This document shows positions 41,108 through 50,669 of a stretch of DNA of 64,000 nucleotides, piece after piece. The position numbers and the translations under genes were made by a program. The stretch covers positions 49,370-113,369 of the forward strand of contig NZ_KN266213.1 of the NCBI RefSeq assembly GCF_000766945.1, written 5' to 3'. Positions within the stretch are counted from its first letter, which is position 1, and the number at the start of each line of letters is the position of its first letter. The notes under the pieces are model-generated. The model had not been told where the DNA came from. It saw only the letters and a program-made list of their open reading frames with translations, and made no database searches. Origin of the DNA: Cellvibrio mixtus subsp. mixtus J3-8 (GTDB lineage: Bacteria; Pseudomonadota; Gammaproteobacteria; Pseudomonadales; Cellvibrionaceae).

Positions 41108-41139
41108 TAGATGGGGCAGCAGTAAAAGAATTCAAGGGG
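41108..41139 (-). promoter_or_regulatory. Heat-shock (sigma-32 type) promoter of htpG
   Basis: On the minus strand: CCCCTTGAA (41131-41139) as the -35 element, 14 bases, then CCCCATCTA (41108-41116) as the -10 element. This matches the RpoH consensus CTTGAA - 11 to 16 - CCCCATnT almost perfectly. It lies 67 bp upstream of the htpG start. Confidence 0.9.
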
Positions 41140-41189
41140 AAACAAATGTGACGCGCAATAACAAATGCAATAGAAATCAAACAGGCAAT

Positions 41190-41218
41190 AAAAAAGCCGC
41201 TCAGTAAGCGGCTTTTTT
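41190..41218 (-). terminator. Terminator after tRNA-Val
   Basis: Stem AAAAAAGCCGCT-CAGTA-AGCGGCTTTTTT centred at 41204, 10 bases beyond the tRNA 3' end. Confidence 0.9.
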
Positions 41219-41227
41219 ATACAAATC

Positions 41228-41304
41228 TGGTAGGACTAAGCAGACTCGAACTGCTGACCCCCACCATGTCAAGGTGGTGCTCTAACCAACTGAGCTATAG
41301 TCCT
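41228..41304 (-). tRNA. tRNA-Val (anticodon GAC)
   Basis: Read on the minus strand: acceptor AGGACTA pairs with TAGTCCT, discriminator A, and CCA is encoded (41228-41230). D-arm GCTCAGTTGGTTAGAGC, anticodon stem CCACC/GGTGG around loop TTGACAT with anticodon GAC (Val, GUC/GUU codons), and T-arm GGTTCGA-type (CAGTTCGAGTCTG). 77 nt. It stands alone, upstream of htpG, followed by its own terminator. Confidence 0.97.
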
Positions 41305-41407
41305 AAAATGCTTACCCTTGCGGGTGGCAGGGCGCGCACTTTACCAAGGCATACTCGCAAGGACAAGACCCAACAACTATTTTTTTGAGCCCCGCCCCGC
41401 TGCTGGC

Positions 41408-42604
41408 CTAGGGATTACCCAAACCGCGTGCGAGATCGGCTTTTAAATCACCAATTTCCTCCAAACCAACTGCGATGCGAATCAGGTTTTCGGTAATACC
41501 TGCATCAGCTTTCTGCTCCGGTGACAAACGACCATGGGTGGTGGTTGCCGGATGGACGATGGTAGTTTTGGTATCGCCCAGATTCGCCGTTAAAGACATG
41601 ATGCGGGTTGCATCAATAACTTTCCAGGCTTCGTCGCGGCCACCTTTCACGCGAAAGGATAATACTCCACCAAACGCTGATTGTTGTTTGGCCGCAAGTT
41701 CATGACCTTTGTGCGATGGCAAACCGGCATAGAAAACTTTTTCTACTGCCGGATGTGAATTCAACCATTGCGCCAGCTCCAATGCATTCCGCGAATGGGC
41801 TTCCATACGCAACCGCAAGGTTTCCAAACCTTTTAAAAATACCCAAGCGTTAAATGCACTTAACGTTGGGCCAGCGCTGCGAATAAAACCGAGCACTTCA
41901 TCGACCAATACTTTTGCACCGGCAACAACACCACCGAGACAACGGCCCTGACCATCAATGTATTTGGTAGCCGAATGGATAATTAAATCCGCCCCAAATT
42001 TTAATGGCTGTTGCAATGCGGGTGTGCAAAAACAGTTGTCAACTGCAAACAATGCGCCGTGTGCATGCGCAAGGTCGGCAAGGCGCTGGACATCAATAAC
42101 ATCGCACAATGGGTTTGATGGAGTTTCCACAAACACAAGTTTGGTGTTGGATGTAAAACCCGCTTCCCATTCGTCGTAATTAACCGGATTTACAAACGTA
42201 GTCGTCACGCCAAATTTTTGCAGGTATTTAGTGAACAGTACGGTGGTAGTGCCAAACACACTGCGCGAGCAGAGCACATGATCACCCGATTTTAATAAAG
42301 CGATACAGGTACTCAAAATAGCAGCCATACCAGATGATGTAGCCACTGCCGCTTCCGCACCTTCAAGTGCAGCGATACGCTCTTCAAACATACGCACGGT
42401 CGGATTGGTATAACGAGAATAAACGTTACCTTCCTGTGCACCGGAGAAACGATCTGCTGCTTCTTGTGCGCTACCAAATACATAACTGGATGTTAAAAAT
42501 AACGCTTCGCTGTGTTCGCCTTCGTGCGAACGAGTGGTACCGGCGCGAATCGCCAGGGTATCCAGGGCTGCACCGAATAGCGGATCTTCTGAAAAATTAT
42601 CCAT
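41408..42604 (-). CDS. metZ: O-succinylhomoserine sulfhydrylase
   Basis: 398 aa from ATG 42604 (GGTGA eight bases upstream); a longer start at 42631 overlaps the purF stop codon and is possible by coupling. PLP enzyme of the Cys/Met-metabolism family, making homocysteine directly from O-succinylhomoserine and sulfide. YSRYTNPTVRMFEERIAALE, VDNCFCTPALQQPLKFGAD and the Schiff-base lysine in HSATKYIDGQGR are typical. Directly after purF, as in Pseudomonas as I recall. MetB or another gamma-synthase is less likely given the TLAIRAGTTRS start. Confidence 0.9.
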   Translation of the reverse strand: MDNFSEDPLFGAALDTLAIRAGTTRSHEGEHSEALFLTSSYVFGSAQEAADRFSGAQEGNVYSRYTNPTVRMFEERIAALEGAEAAVATSSGMAAILSTCIALLKSGDHVLCSRSVFGTTTVLFTKYLQKFGVTTTFVNPVNYDEWEAGFTSNTKLVFVETPSNPLCDVIDVQRLADLAHAHGALFAVDNCFCTPALQQPLKFGADLIIHSATKYIDGQGRCLGGVVAGAKVLVDEVLGFIRSAGPTLSAFNAWVFLKGLETLRLRMEAHSRNALELAQWLNSHPAVEKVFYAGLPSHKGHELAAKQQSAFGGVLSFRVKGGRDEAWKVIDATRIMSLTANLGDTKTTIVHPATTTHGRLSPEQKADAGITENLIRIAVGLEEIGDLKADLARGLGNP

Positions 42605-42630
42605 TAAACATTCACCAAAATCTTTAACCA

Positions 42631-44160
42631 TTAGCCGCGCGCTGCGCCATTATGCAAACCTATAGGTAACTCCATTTGCTTGACGCTTTTTTTGCCAGAC
42701 TTGGCACTGTCATTACGCGCAGCAGCAACTTTATCCAGATATTCCTGAGTCACATCACCCGCACAATATTCACCATTAAAAACCGCGCAATCAAATTCGG
42801 TAACTCTATTATTTCCTTCTGCTGATGCTGCAACCAAATCTTCAAGATCCTGATAGATCAACCAATCAGCACCAATTTCCTTGCACACTTCCTCATCGCT
42901 ACGGCCATGTGCAATCAACTCTGCCGTAGTCGGCATATCAATACCGTATACGTTAGGATATTTCACTGCCGGTGCGGCTGAGGCGAAATATACTTTCTTC
43001 GCACCTACATCGCGCACCATCTGGATTATTTGCTGGCAAGTAGTACCACGAACGATAGAGTCGTCGACCAATAGCACAACTTTATCCCTGAACTCCAATT
43101 CGATTGGATTCAGTTTCTGACGCACTGATTTTTTACGCTGCTGCTGGCCGGGCATGATAAATGTGCGCCCAATGTAGCGATTTTTTACCAGCCCTTCGCG
43201 AAATTTCACACCCAGTTTTTGTGCTAGCGCCTGACCTGCGACGCGACTGGTATCCGGGATTGGAATCACTACATCGATATCATGATCAGGGCGTTCACGC
43301 AGGATTTTTTCAGCGAGCTTTTCGCCTTGACGCAAGCGCGCCTTATAAACCGAAATGCCATCCATAATTGAATCCGGGCGAGCAAAATAAACGTGCTCAA
43401 AAATGCATGGGCTCAAACGCGGGTTTTGTGCACATTGGCGACGATGCAATTCACCTTCTTCGGTAATGTATACAGCTTCGCCAGGCGCAACGTCGTCAAT
43501 TAATTCAAAACCAAGTACATCCAGCGCAACACTTTCGGATGCCACCATATATTCAACACCACCTTCTTCTGCATTACGTTTGCCGTATACCAGGGGGCGG
43601 ATACCATTCGGATCACGAAATGCAACCAAACCATAATTTGCAATCAGCGCTACGACCGAATATCCACCGGTAACACGTTTGTGCACACCGGCAACAGCGG
43701 CAAACATATCTTCCGCCGTGGGGCTTAATTTGCCTTGTAATTGCAATTCATGTGCGAACACGTTTAACAACACTTCGGAATCCGAATCGGTGTTTACGTG
43801 GCGCAAATCCATTTTAAAAATATCTTCGCTGAGCTTGTCAGCGTTGGTCAGATTGCCGTTATGCGCCATCGCAATACCATAGGGCGAATTCACATAAAAA
43901 GGTTGCGCAAGTGCCGGCCCCGAGCTACCCGCCGTTGGGTAACGAACATGGCCAATCCCCATATTGCCCAGCAAACGCTGCATGTGGCGAGTCCTGAAAA
44001 CATCCTGCACCAACCCATTGGCTTTTTGCTGGCTCATGCGGCCGTTTTCACAGGTGACCATACCGGCGGCATCCTGACCACGGTGTTGCAAAATGGTTAA
44101 CGCATCGTAAATCTGCACATTCACATCGCGCTTACTCACAATACCTACAATGCCGCACAT
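42631..44160 (-). CDS. purF: Amidophosphoribosyltransferase
   Basis: 509 aa. First committed step of purine synthesis: PRPP plus glutamine to phosphoribosylamine. Met is followed by the N-terminal nucleophile Cys2 ([11 protein letters not shown]), a class-II glutaminase domain to about 235 ([18 protein letters not shown]), and then the PRPP-transferase domain with [18 protein letters not shown] near 365. The C-terminal ~30 residues are basic. It lies 52 bp after cvpA, the classical cvpA-purF pair. Confidence 0.97.
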   Translation of the reverse strand: MCGIVGIVSKRDVNVQIYDALTILQHRGQDAAGMVTCENGRMSQQKANGLVQDVFRTRHMQRLLGNMGIGHVRYPTAGSSGPALAQPFYVNSPYGIAMAHNGNLTNADKLSEDIFKMDLRHVNTDSDSEVLLNVFAHELQLQGKLSPTAEDMFAAVAGVHKRVTGGYSVVALIANYGLVAFRDPNGIRPLVYGKRNAEEGGVEYMVASESVALDVLGFELIDDVAPGEAVYITEEGELHRRQCAQNPRLSPCIFEHVYFARPDSIMDGISVYKARLRQGEKLAEKILRERPDHDIDVVIPIPDTSRVAGQALAQKLGVKFREGLVKNRYIGRTFIMPGQQQRKKSVRQKLNPIELEFRDKVVLLVDDSIVRGTTCQQIIQMVRDVGAKKVYFASAAPAVKYPNVYGIDMPTTAELIAHGRSDEEVCKEIGADWLIYQDLEDLVAASAEGNNRVTEFDCAVFNGEYCAGDVTQEYLDKVAAARNDSAKSGKKSVKQMELPIGLHNGAARG

Positions 44161-44212
44161 AAACTTGCCTCAATAACTTTGAACAAAATTAATAACGAAA
44201 TAATCTGTTAAC

Positions 44213-44734
44213 TCACACCGACCGGGCCGGCTCTACGCTGCCGAAAAGCGTTTGAACCCATTGACTGACATCATCATAAGCTTCAACGACCCAGCCTTCG
44301 CAGGATTGAAAATGGGGGATCAGTTGTGCTTGCAACCACCAGTCGTCTTCATTAACAGGGATAAATCCGGGTAATAAAATCAAAATTGCCATCACGATAA
44401 TAAAGGCGCGTACCGCGCCGAATACCATGCCAAGCAAGCGATCCGTGCCAGACAGGCCGGTCGCACGTACCAATGCACTTACCAAATAACTGATCATTGC
44501 ACCGAATAATAATGTTGCAATAAATAATACAGCGTAGGCCGTCATTAAACGAACGGAGGGAGTTTCAATATGGTCAACCAGCAGGGTTTCAAGCTGGCCA
44601 CCGAATAATCTGGCCACCAGTACGGCGGAAATCCAGATCACCAGCGAGAGCGCTTCGCGCACAAAGCCGCGAATCAAACCGATAAAACAGGACAGGGAAA
44701 AGATCCCGATAATGGCCCAATCAGCCCAATTCAT
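44213..44734 (-). CDS. cvpA: CvpA-family inner-membrane protein
   Basis: 173 aa with four predicted helices: about 5-25, 28-48, 63-85 and 100-122. MNWADWAIIGIFSLSCFIGLIRGFVREALSLV is split here into the typical first helix (WADWAIIGIFSLSCFIG) and RGFVREALSL loop. LSGTDRLLGMVFGAVRAF is the family's C-terminal signature. Named for colicin V production in E. coli; its general role is not well defined. It precedes purF. Confidence 0.92.
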   Translation of the reverse strand: MNWADWAIIGIFSLSCFIGLIRGFVREALSLVIWISAVLVARLFGGQLETLLVDHIETPSVRLMTAYAVLFIATLLFGAMISYLVSALVRATGLSGTDRLLGMVFGAVRAFIIVMAILILLPGFIPVNEDDWWLQAQLIPHFQSCEGWVVEAYDDVSQWVQTLFGSVEPARSV

Positions 44735-44809
44735 TCGCCCGACCGCTCCGGAAGAAAAGTGAGAGGTTTACAGAGGCGCGCATTCTACCAGAGGCGAGGC
44801 GTTATGGCT

Positions 44810-45442
44810 TCATGGTTTGAAGGGTAAAACCAGTGAATTCACTTTAAGGCGCTTGTCCAATTGCGATTTAATCGCAAGTGCCTGGGCTTTATCCTGCTTT
44901 GGGCCAATAAATACGCGATATATACTCCCATTTGCAGAAGGTACTGCGCGTACATAGGCCTTATGGCCTTCCGCTTGCAGTTGGTCGCGCAATTTATTGG
45001 CCCCTTCCTGCGCACTAAGGCTGGCAACCTGGATAACCCATGCATCAGGCAAACCCTGGGCATTTAAAGGTAATTGGGGAACCTGATCGGATTTTGCCCC
45101 CGCCACACTTGCAACTGAAGAAGCTTGCGCTTGTGAGCTGGCAACTATCTTCTGCCCCTGCAGAGGCTCGACACTCTCAGCAGGAGGTACGGGTAATTCG
45201 CTAACCGCCGCATCGCCGCTATCCGGAACAAACATTGTTTCCGGCGCAGGTGCCGACTCAACCCCCTCCGGTTGCGCAGGCTCATTAAAATCTACCGCCG
45301 TAATACTTGGGCGCCCGGGGATTTGTGATTCAGTATTTACTTGGTATTGTTGGCGGTCTTTAAAAAAACTGGGCAAGAACAATACTGCAATTGCAGCTAA
45401 CACTGCTGCACCAATCAAGCGATGTTTTACAGATTCTCTCAC
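44810..45442 (-). CDS. dedD: SPOR-domain cell-division protein, DedD-like
   Basis: 210 aa from GTG 45442, which has AGAGG six bases upstream and gives a DedD-like N-terminus (RESVKHRLIGAAVLAAIAV); a GTG at 45457 would add five residues. One membrane anchor at about 8-25, a proline-rich linker to about 130, then a SPOR domain (WVIQVASLSAQEGANKLRDQ to SQLDKRLKVNSLVL) that binds septal peptidoglycan lacking stem peptides. Located between folC and cvpA, as in many gammaproteobacteria. Confidence 0.87.
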   Translation of the reverse strand: MRESVKHRLIGAAVLAAIAVLFLPSFFKDRQQYQVNTESQIPGRPSITAVDFNEPAQPEGVESAPAPETMFVPDSGDAAVSELPVPPAESVEPLQGQKIVASSQAQASSVASVAGAKSDQVPQLPLNAQGLPDAWVIQVASLSAQEGANKLRDQLQAEGHKAYVRAVPSANGSIYRVFIGPKQDKAQALAIKSQLDKRLKVNSLVLPFKP

Positions 45443-45508
45443 CTGAAACCTCTGCACCGTTTATCAAACAGGTTAATAAAAACGATTATTATTTTTCCGG
45501 AGTGCCAT

Positions 45509-46795
45509 TTAGGTTACCGGTATAGCCAAGGCCTGCAAACCGGCAGCCACGGTGTAAAAGGAGCCACATATCAGGATACGGTCACCGGGATTAGAGCTAC
45601 CTAAAGCGGCTTGCAAACATTCAGCAACACTCCCGGAGAACTCGGGTTCAACATTTAAATCTGCTAGATTTTGACGCAGCTGTTCAAGAGTTGCAGCACG
45701 TGGAATAAATTCCAAATTCGCCAAATACCAGTGATTAATCCGCCCTTTTAAATTTGCCAGGCTCTGGGCGCGATCCTTATCTGACATCATCGCCACAATT
45801 CCATAAACACTGGATGAAGGAGATGCATTTTGCACAAGGCGCTCAACTAAATATGCTGTTGCAGCAGGATTGTGTGCAACGTCCAAAATAACTTGCCGGT
45901 CATTCCATTGAATTGTTTGAAAGCGGCCAGGAACACGTAACGCAGCAACGCAATCAAATGCATTTAGTGCGGGCAAACTTAACCCCAACAGATGCACAAC
46001 TTGCAATGCAGCTGCAACACTGGGCAAAGGTAACTGCGGCAATGGTTGATCGAGAAACTCTCGCGCACCGCTCCACCAATTCCAATGCTCTGCATTAACT
46101 TGCATAAATCCAAAATCACGGCTGATTAAATACAATGGCGCAGCTAATGCCATCGCATGATCAAGAACAGTTTTGGGAGGAGCAAAATCCGCACAGATAA
46201 CTGGCTTGCCTGCACGCATAATGCCGGCTTTTTCATAGCCAATCGAGTCACGGTTATCACCCAGCCAATCAATGTGATCCAACGCAATGCTGGTAATTAC
46301 TGCGACATCTGCATCAATAATATTGACCGCATCCAGGCGCCCGCCCAAACCTACTTCGAGCACTAAAACAGCGACATTACGACGGCGAAAAATTTCCAGC
46401 GCCGCCAAGGTGCCATATTCAAAATAAGTAAGGCTGATAGGTTGCGGATATTCAGGTGAAATTTGCTGGCACGCCAAATAAATTGCAGCAAATGCAGAGC
46501 AAATTTCGTCATCAGCAACAGGCTTTCCATCAACAACAATACGCTCGTTGTAATGGATTAAATGGGGAGATGTGTAAACACCGACTGAATAGCCTGCTGA
46601 AGAAAGCAGTGCTGCCGTTGCCGTAACACAGGAGCCTTTGCCATTGGTCCCGGCAACAGTAATAACTTTTGCATTCGGATTTCGCAATGTCATCCGCGCG
46701 GCGACACAGGCAACCCGCTCCAAACCCAGGTCAATTTCCTGCGGATGGTTTTGCTCTAACCATTCCAGCCACGCCGATAACGAATCAAGCCGCAT
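45509..46795 (-). CDS. folC: Dihydrofolate synthase / folylpolyglutamate synthase
   Basis: 428 aa. Mur-ligase family enzyme adding glutamate to dihydropteroate and folates. P-loop VAGTNGKGSCVTATAALL near 46-63, SPHLIHYNERIVVDG, LEVGLGGRLDAVNIIDADV and the C-terminal ligase domain with LDVAHNPAATAYLVE. It starts 9 bp after accD, with which it is probably co-transcribed. Confidence 0.96.
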   Translation of the reverse strand: MRLDSLSAWLEWLEQNHPQEIDLGLERVACVAARMTLRNPNAKVITVAGTNGKGSCVTATAALLSSAGYSVGVYTSPHLIHYNERIVVDGKPVADDEICSAFAAIYLACQQISPEYPQPISLTYFEYGTLAALEIFRRRNVAVLVLEVGLGGRLDAVNIIDADVAVITSIALDHIDWLGDNRDSIGYEKAGIMRAGKPVICADFAPPKTVLDHAMALAAPLYLISRDFGFMQVNAEHWNWWSGAREFLDQPLPQLPLPSVAAALQVVHLLGLSLPALNAFDCVAALRVPGRFQTIQWNDRQVILDVAHNPAATAYLVERLVQNASPSSSVYGIVAMMSDKDRAQSLANLKGRINHWYLANLEFIPRAATLEQLRQNLADLNVEPEFSGSVAECLQAALGSSNPGDRILICGSFYTVAAGLQALAIPVT

Positions 46796-46804
46796 ACTTA
46801 CTAA

Positions 46805-47665
46805 TTACACCGCCGCTTTACGGGTAAATTTCGCTAATAATGAGGCAAGTTTATCGCGCATATCGCGACGATGAATAATCATATCGATAGCACCGTGCTC
46901 CAACAAAAATTCTGCTCGCTGGAAACCTTTTGGCAATTTTTGTCGAATGGTTTGTTCAATAATGCTTGGGCCGGCAAAACCGGCGCGTGAACCTGGTTCG
47001 CAAATATTCAAATCACCCAGCAATGCAAGGCTCGCAGAAACACCGCCATAAACCGGATCCGTCATTACAGAGATGTAAGGCGTACCTTGCATCTTCAAAC
47101 GTTCAATTACCGCGCTGGTTTTCGCCATTTGCATTAGCGAAATTAACGCCTCTTGCATACGCGCACCGCCAGTAGCGGAGAAACAAACAAAGGGAATATT
47201 TTCTTTCAATGCGATAGTTGCGGCACGTGTAAAACGCTCACCTACCACATAACCCATGGAGCCGCCGTGAAAGGCAAATTCAAATGCGACAGCAACTATC
47301 GGCATGCCTTTTAACTCACCACGCATAGCAACCAGTGCATCTTTTTCGCCGGTTTCTTTTTGCGCTGCGGTCAAACGATCTTTGTATTTTTTTACGTCTT
47401 TAAATTTCAAGCGATCAATTGGTTCAACTTCAGTTGCCAGTTCCTGGCGATTCTGCGGATCAAGAAACATATTCAAGCGTGCACGCGCACCAACCCGCAT
47501 GTGATGATCGCACTTGGGGCAAACATCCAGCGTTTTTTCCATTTCCGGCTTATACAGTACAGCATCACACTTGACACATTTTTCCCACAAACCTTCAGGA
47601 ACCTTGTTACTACGTTTGGTTTCAGTGCGGGAAATACTCGGAATAATTTTATCTAACCAACTCAT
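46805..47665 (-). CDS. accD: Acetyl-CoA carboxylase carboxyltransferase subunit beta
   Basis: 286 aa. Zinc-ribbon subunit that transfers the carboxyl group to acetyl-CoA with AccA. The four-cysteine ribbon is CVKCDAVL and [10 protein letters not shown] (about 33-58). The crotonase-like core contains [38 protein letters not shown] and [16 protein letters not shown]. It stands in the trpFBA-accD-folC order common in gammaproteobacteria. Confidence 0.97.
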   Translation of the reverse strand: MSWLDKIIPSISRTETKRSNKVPEGLWEKCVKCDAVLYKPEMEKTLDVCPKCDHHMRVGARARLNMFLDPQNRQELATEVEPIDRLKFKDVKKYKDRLTAAQKETGEKDALVAMRGELKGMPIVAVAFEFAFHGGSMGYVVGERFTRAATIALKENIPFVCFSATGGARMQEALISLMQMAKTSAVIERLKMQGTPYISVMTDPVYGGVSASLALLGDLNICEPGSRAGFAGPSIIEQTIRQKLPKGFQRAEFLLEHGAIDMIIHRRDMRDKLASLLAKFTRKAAV

Positions 47666-47783
47666 GGTTGCATCTCTGTATTTTGTTTCAAGTTAGTTGA
47701 CTGTTCAGATCAGTAACGAACAACCAGGATTAAAATTGTATTCAACCAAATAAAAATTTATTTAGCCAAGTTTGAAATTGTAA

Positions 47784-48593
47784 TTAGAGGGTATCTATGG
47801 CTTTGCGGATGCCGCTGATAATATCCCCAACAGATGCTGCAATTTCTTCTGCTGTTTTATCAGCTTGCGCGCCCATTTTATCAACCAACACACTACCAAC
47901 AACTACACCATCAGCCAGACCGGCTACCGCTTTTGCAGTTTCAGGATCTTTAATACCAAAACCAACACAAACCGGCAAATCCGTTAATTTGCCGAATTCA
48001 GCCAATTTGGTTTTAACCGCATCAACATCCAAATGCCCTGCACCTGTTACGCCTTTAAGCGAAACGTAGTAAAGAAAACCGGATGCGTGGGCGGCAATTT
48101 TTTGGGCGCGCTCAACAGTAGTGGTTGGTGCAAGCAAGAAAATATTATCAAGGCCATTTGCGTCGAGCTCTGCCTTCAGCACAGCGACTTCTTCAGGCGG
48201 CAAATCGACTGTTAATAAACCGTCAACACCCGCATTTGCGGCAGCCTTGGCAAACTCCGCATAACCAAAACGTTCCACGGGGTTTGCATAACCCATCAAT
48301 ACAACTGGAGTAGTGTTATTGGTTGCGCGAAATTGTTTAACAATTTCCAATGTGCCATTCAAACTGGTGCCGTGCTCAAGCGCGCGCTCATGGCCTTTTT
48401 GAATCACCGGGCCTTCTGCCATTGGATCTGAAAAAGGCACACCCAATTCAATAACATCAACACCTTGCTCCACCATTGCATGCAATGTGGGTAAGGTTGC
48501 TTGCGGAAATGGATCGCCATTCACCACATAGGCGACGAGAATTTTTTTGCCTGAGGCCTTGGCCTGGTTCAAGCGCTGGGAAATACGACTCAT
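47784..48593 (-). CDS. trpA: Tryptophan synthase alpha chain
   Basis: 269 aa TIM barrel that cleaves indole-3-glycerol phosphate. The catalytic Glu and Asp lie in DVIELGVPFSDPMAEGP, near residues 49 and 60. The flexible loop FLLAPTTTVERAQKIA and the phosphate-binding VCVGFGIKDPETAKAV are present. It lies 69 bp after trpB and passes indole through the tunnel of the alpha2beta2 complex. Confidence 0.97.
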   Translation of the reverse strand: MSRISQRLNQAKASGKKILVAYVVNGDPFPQATLPTLHAMVEQGVDVIELGVPFSDPMAEGPVIQKGHERALEHGTSLNGTLEIVKQFRATNNTTPVVLMGYANPVERFGYAEFAKAAANAGVDGLLTVDLPPEEVAVLKAELDANGLDNIFLLAPTTTVERAQKIAAHASGFLYYVSLKGVTGAGHLDVDAVKTKLAEFGKLTDLPVCVGFGIKDPETAKAVAGLADGVVVGSVLVDKMGAQADKTAEEIAASVGDIISGIRKAIDTL

Positions 48594-48662
48594 CGATCAT
48601 TCCTGAAATAACTGTCAACGATGTGACATTAAAAATAAATTTGGTTTTGTTAAAAGATTTTA

Positions 48663-49874
48663 TTAAACGGTAATACCGTCCAAACCTGCCACCGTCAAAA
48701 TATCTTTATCACCACGACCGGAAAGGTTCGCAATAATAATTTGATCTTTGCTCATGGTCGGGGCCAATTTTTCAACGTAAGCCAGGGCGTGACTTGATTC
48801 CAGCGCAGGCATAATACCTTCGGTTTTGGTCACTTTACGGAACGCAGCCAGGGCTTCGTCATCGTTGATTGCTACATAATTTACGCGGCCAATATCTTTT
48901 AACCAGGAATGCTCGGGGCCAACACCGGGGTAGTCCAGACCAGCCGATACTGAATGAGTTTCAATGATCTGGCCGTTTTCATCTTCCATCAAATAGGTGC
49001 GATTGCCATGCAATACACCGGGAATTCCTTTATTTAATGGAGCCGCATGTTTGCCGGTTTCAATACCCAGACCACCCGCTTCAACGCCGTACATTTTTAC
49101 CGATTCATCGGTAAGGAATGGATGGAACAGGCCAATGGCGTTGGAGCCACCACCAACGCAAGCTACCAGTGCATCAGGCAAGCGACCTGCTTGCTCCAAT
49201 GATTGACGCCGGGCTTCACGACCAATAATTGATTGGAAATCGCGCACTAATTGCGGGTAAGGATGCGGGCCGGCAACGGTACCGATAATGTAGAAAGTAT
49301 CATCCACATTGGTAGCCCAATCGCGCATGGCTTCGTTCATCGCATCTTTCAAGGTGCGGGAGCCGGACGTTACCGGAAATACTTCTGCGCCCAGTAATTT
49401 CATGCGATATACGTTCAGTGCCTGACGTTTGACATCTTCAGCGCCCATATAAACGCGGCATTTTAAACCAAGGCGAGCGGCAACAGTCGCGGTGGCAACA
49501 CCGTGTTGCCCTGCACCGGTTTCAGCGATTACACGGGATTTGCCGGTAAATTTCGCCAACAACGCCTGGCCAATAGTGTTATTAACCTTATGGGCACCGG
49601 TGTGATTGAGGTCTTCACGTTTTAAATAAATTTGCGCACCACCCAGTTCGCGGGTCCAGCGCTCAGCGAGGTAAAGGGGGGATGGACGGCCAACATAATG
49701 GGCCATGTCCTTATCGAATTCAGCCTGGAAACCCGGATCATCTTTCAAGCGCGAATAAATGGACTGAAGTTCATCGAGCGCGTAAATCAATGTCTCGGAC
49801 ACAAAACGGCCACCGTAAGGGCCAAAATGACCTTCCTCATTGGGGAAAGCACTGTAATCAATCGACTGACTCAC
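48663..49874 (-). CDS. trpB: Tryptophan synthase beta chain
   Basis: 403 aa. PLP enzyme joining indole and serine. The Schiff-base lysine is in [20 protein letters not shown], the phosphate loop is [11 protein letters not shown], and [20 protein letters not shown] is the tunnel region. It starts with GTG at 49874, preceded by AGGTGA. It lies 33 bp after trpF. Confidence 0.97.
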   Translation of the reverse strand: MSQSIDYSAFPNEEGHFGPYGGRFVSETLIYALDELQSIYSRLKDDPGFQAEFDKDMAHYVGRPSPLYLAERWTRELGGAQIYLKREDLNHTGAHKVNNTIGQALLAKFTGKSRVIAETGAGQHGVATATVAARLGLKCRVYMGAEDVKRQALNVYRMKLLGAEVFPVTSGSRTLKDAMNEAMRDWATNVDDTFYIIGTVAGPHPYPQLVRDFQSIIGREARRQSLEQAGRLPDALVACVGGGSNAIGLFHPFLTDESVKMYGVEAGGLGIETGKHAAPLNKGIPGVLHGNRTYLMEDENGQIIETHSVSAGLDYPGVGPEHSWLKDIGRVNYVAINDDEALAAFRKVTKTEGIMPALESSHALAYVEKLAPTMSKDQIIIANLSGRGDKDILTVAGLDGITV

Positions 49875-49907
49875 CGTTAAATCACCTGTAGTAAGCCGGT
49901 AGCACCA

Positions 49908-50534
49908 TTAAATCCGGGCTGACCGGGCATTAGTAATAAAAGATTTGATTTGGTTGTGATCTTTTTTTCCGGGCGCTGATTCTACACCACCACTGACATC
50001 AACCCCATAGACACCGGTTTTACGAATAGCTTCCGCAACATTTTCGGATGTCAAACCACCAGCAAGTACAATTGGTGCTTTGGAGTTACGAGGAACCCTG
50101 CCCCAATCAAATGTTTCTCCCGTGCCCCCGGGAACACCCGGGCGATATGCGTCAAGCAAAAATCCAGAAGCATTCGGATGAGCAGCGATAGCAGCTGCAA
50201 TATCCAAATCCGGTCGCATGCGAATAGCTTTTATATATGGGCGTTGAAAGCTTTCACAAAAAACAGCCGCCTCATCACCATGGAATTGCAATAACTGAAC
50301 AGGAACTCCGGCAACTACCGATTCCACCAACGATGCAGGAGGATCTACAAATAAAGCAGTCACACTGATAAAGGGGCCAGCAGCAAAGGCAACCGCCCGT
50401 GCTTGCTCAATATTAACGGCGCGAGGGCTTGCTTCGTAAAACACCAATCCCAAGGCATGTGCGCCGGCATCAACAACTGCTCGAGCATCCTCTATATTGG
50501 TAATACCGCAAATTTTAACTCTTACGCCGGACAC
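49908..50534 (-). CDS. trpF: Phosphoribosylanthranilate isomerase
   Basis: 208 aa TIM barrel, third step from anthranilate to tryptophan. The catalytic cysteine is in VKICGITNIEDA (Cys9), and the catalytic Asp is in QLLQFHGDEA. GVDVSGGVESAPGKKDH is the phosphate site. GTG start with CAGGAG eight bases before. The terminator at 50567-50597 separates it from truA, so trpF is the first gene of trpFBA. Confidence 0.96.
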   Translation of the reverse strand: MSGVRVKICGITNIEDARAVVDAGAHALGLVFYEASPRAVNIEQARAVAFAAGPFISVTALFVDPPASLVESVVAGVPVQLLQFHGDEAAVFCESFQRPYIKAIRMRPDLDIAAAIAAHPNASGFLLDAYRPGVPGGTGETFDWGRVPRNSKAPIVLAGGLTSENVAEAIRKTGVYGVDVSGGVESAPGKKDHNQIKSFITNARSARI

Positions 50535-50566
50535 GCCGAAATGCTCCTGTCAGCCTCATAAAATAT

Positions 50567-50597
50567 AAAAACGACCGCACAAACAGGGTCGCTTTTA
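50567..50597 (-). terminator. Terminator between truA and trpF
   Basis: On the minus strand, AAAAGCGACC and GGTCGTTTTT pair (one G-U) around a ten-base loop, followed by more T-rich sequence. It ends the truA transcript just before trpF; an attenuator role is not supported by any Trp-rich leader. Confidence 0.75.
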
Positions 50598-50669
50598 AAA
50601 ATCAGGCGGGGATATTAACAGACTTCACAGCGAAAAACCGCATAAAGACCAAGCACAAAAATCAAGCAA

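Noticed and set aside
50535..50669. Possible trp attenuator upstream of trpF
   Set aside because: No leader peptide with Trp codons and no alternative hairpin; the single stem-loop is best read as the truA terminator.
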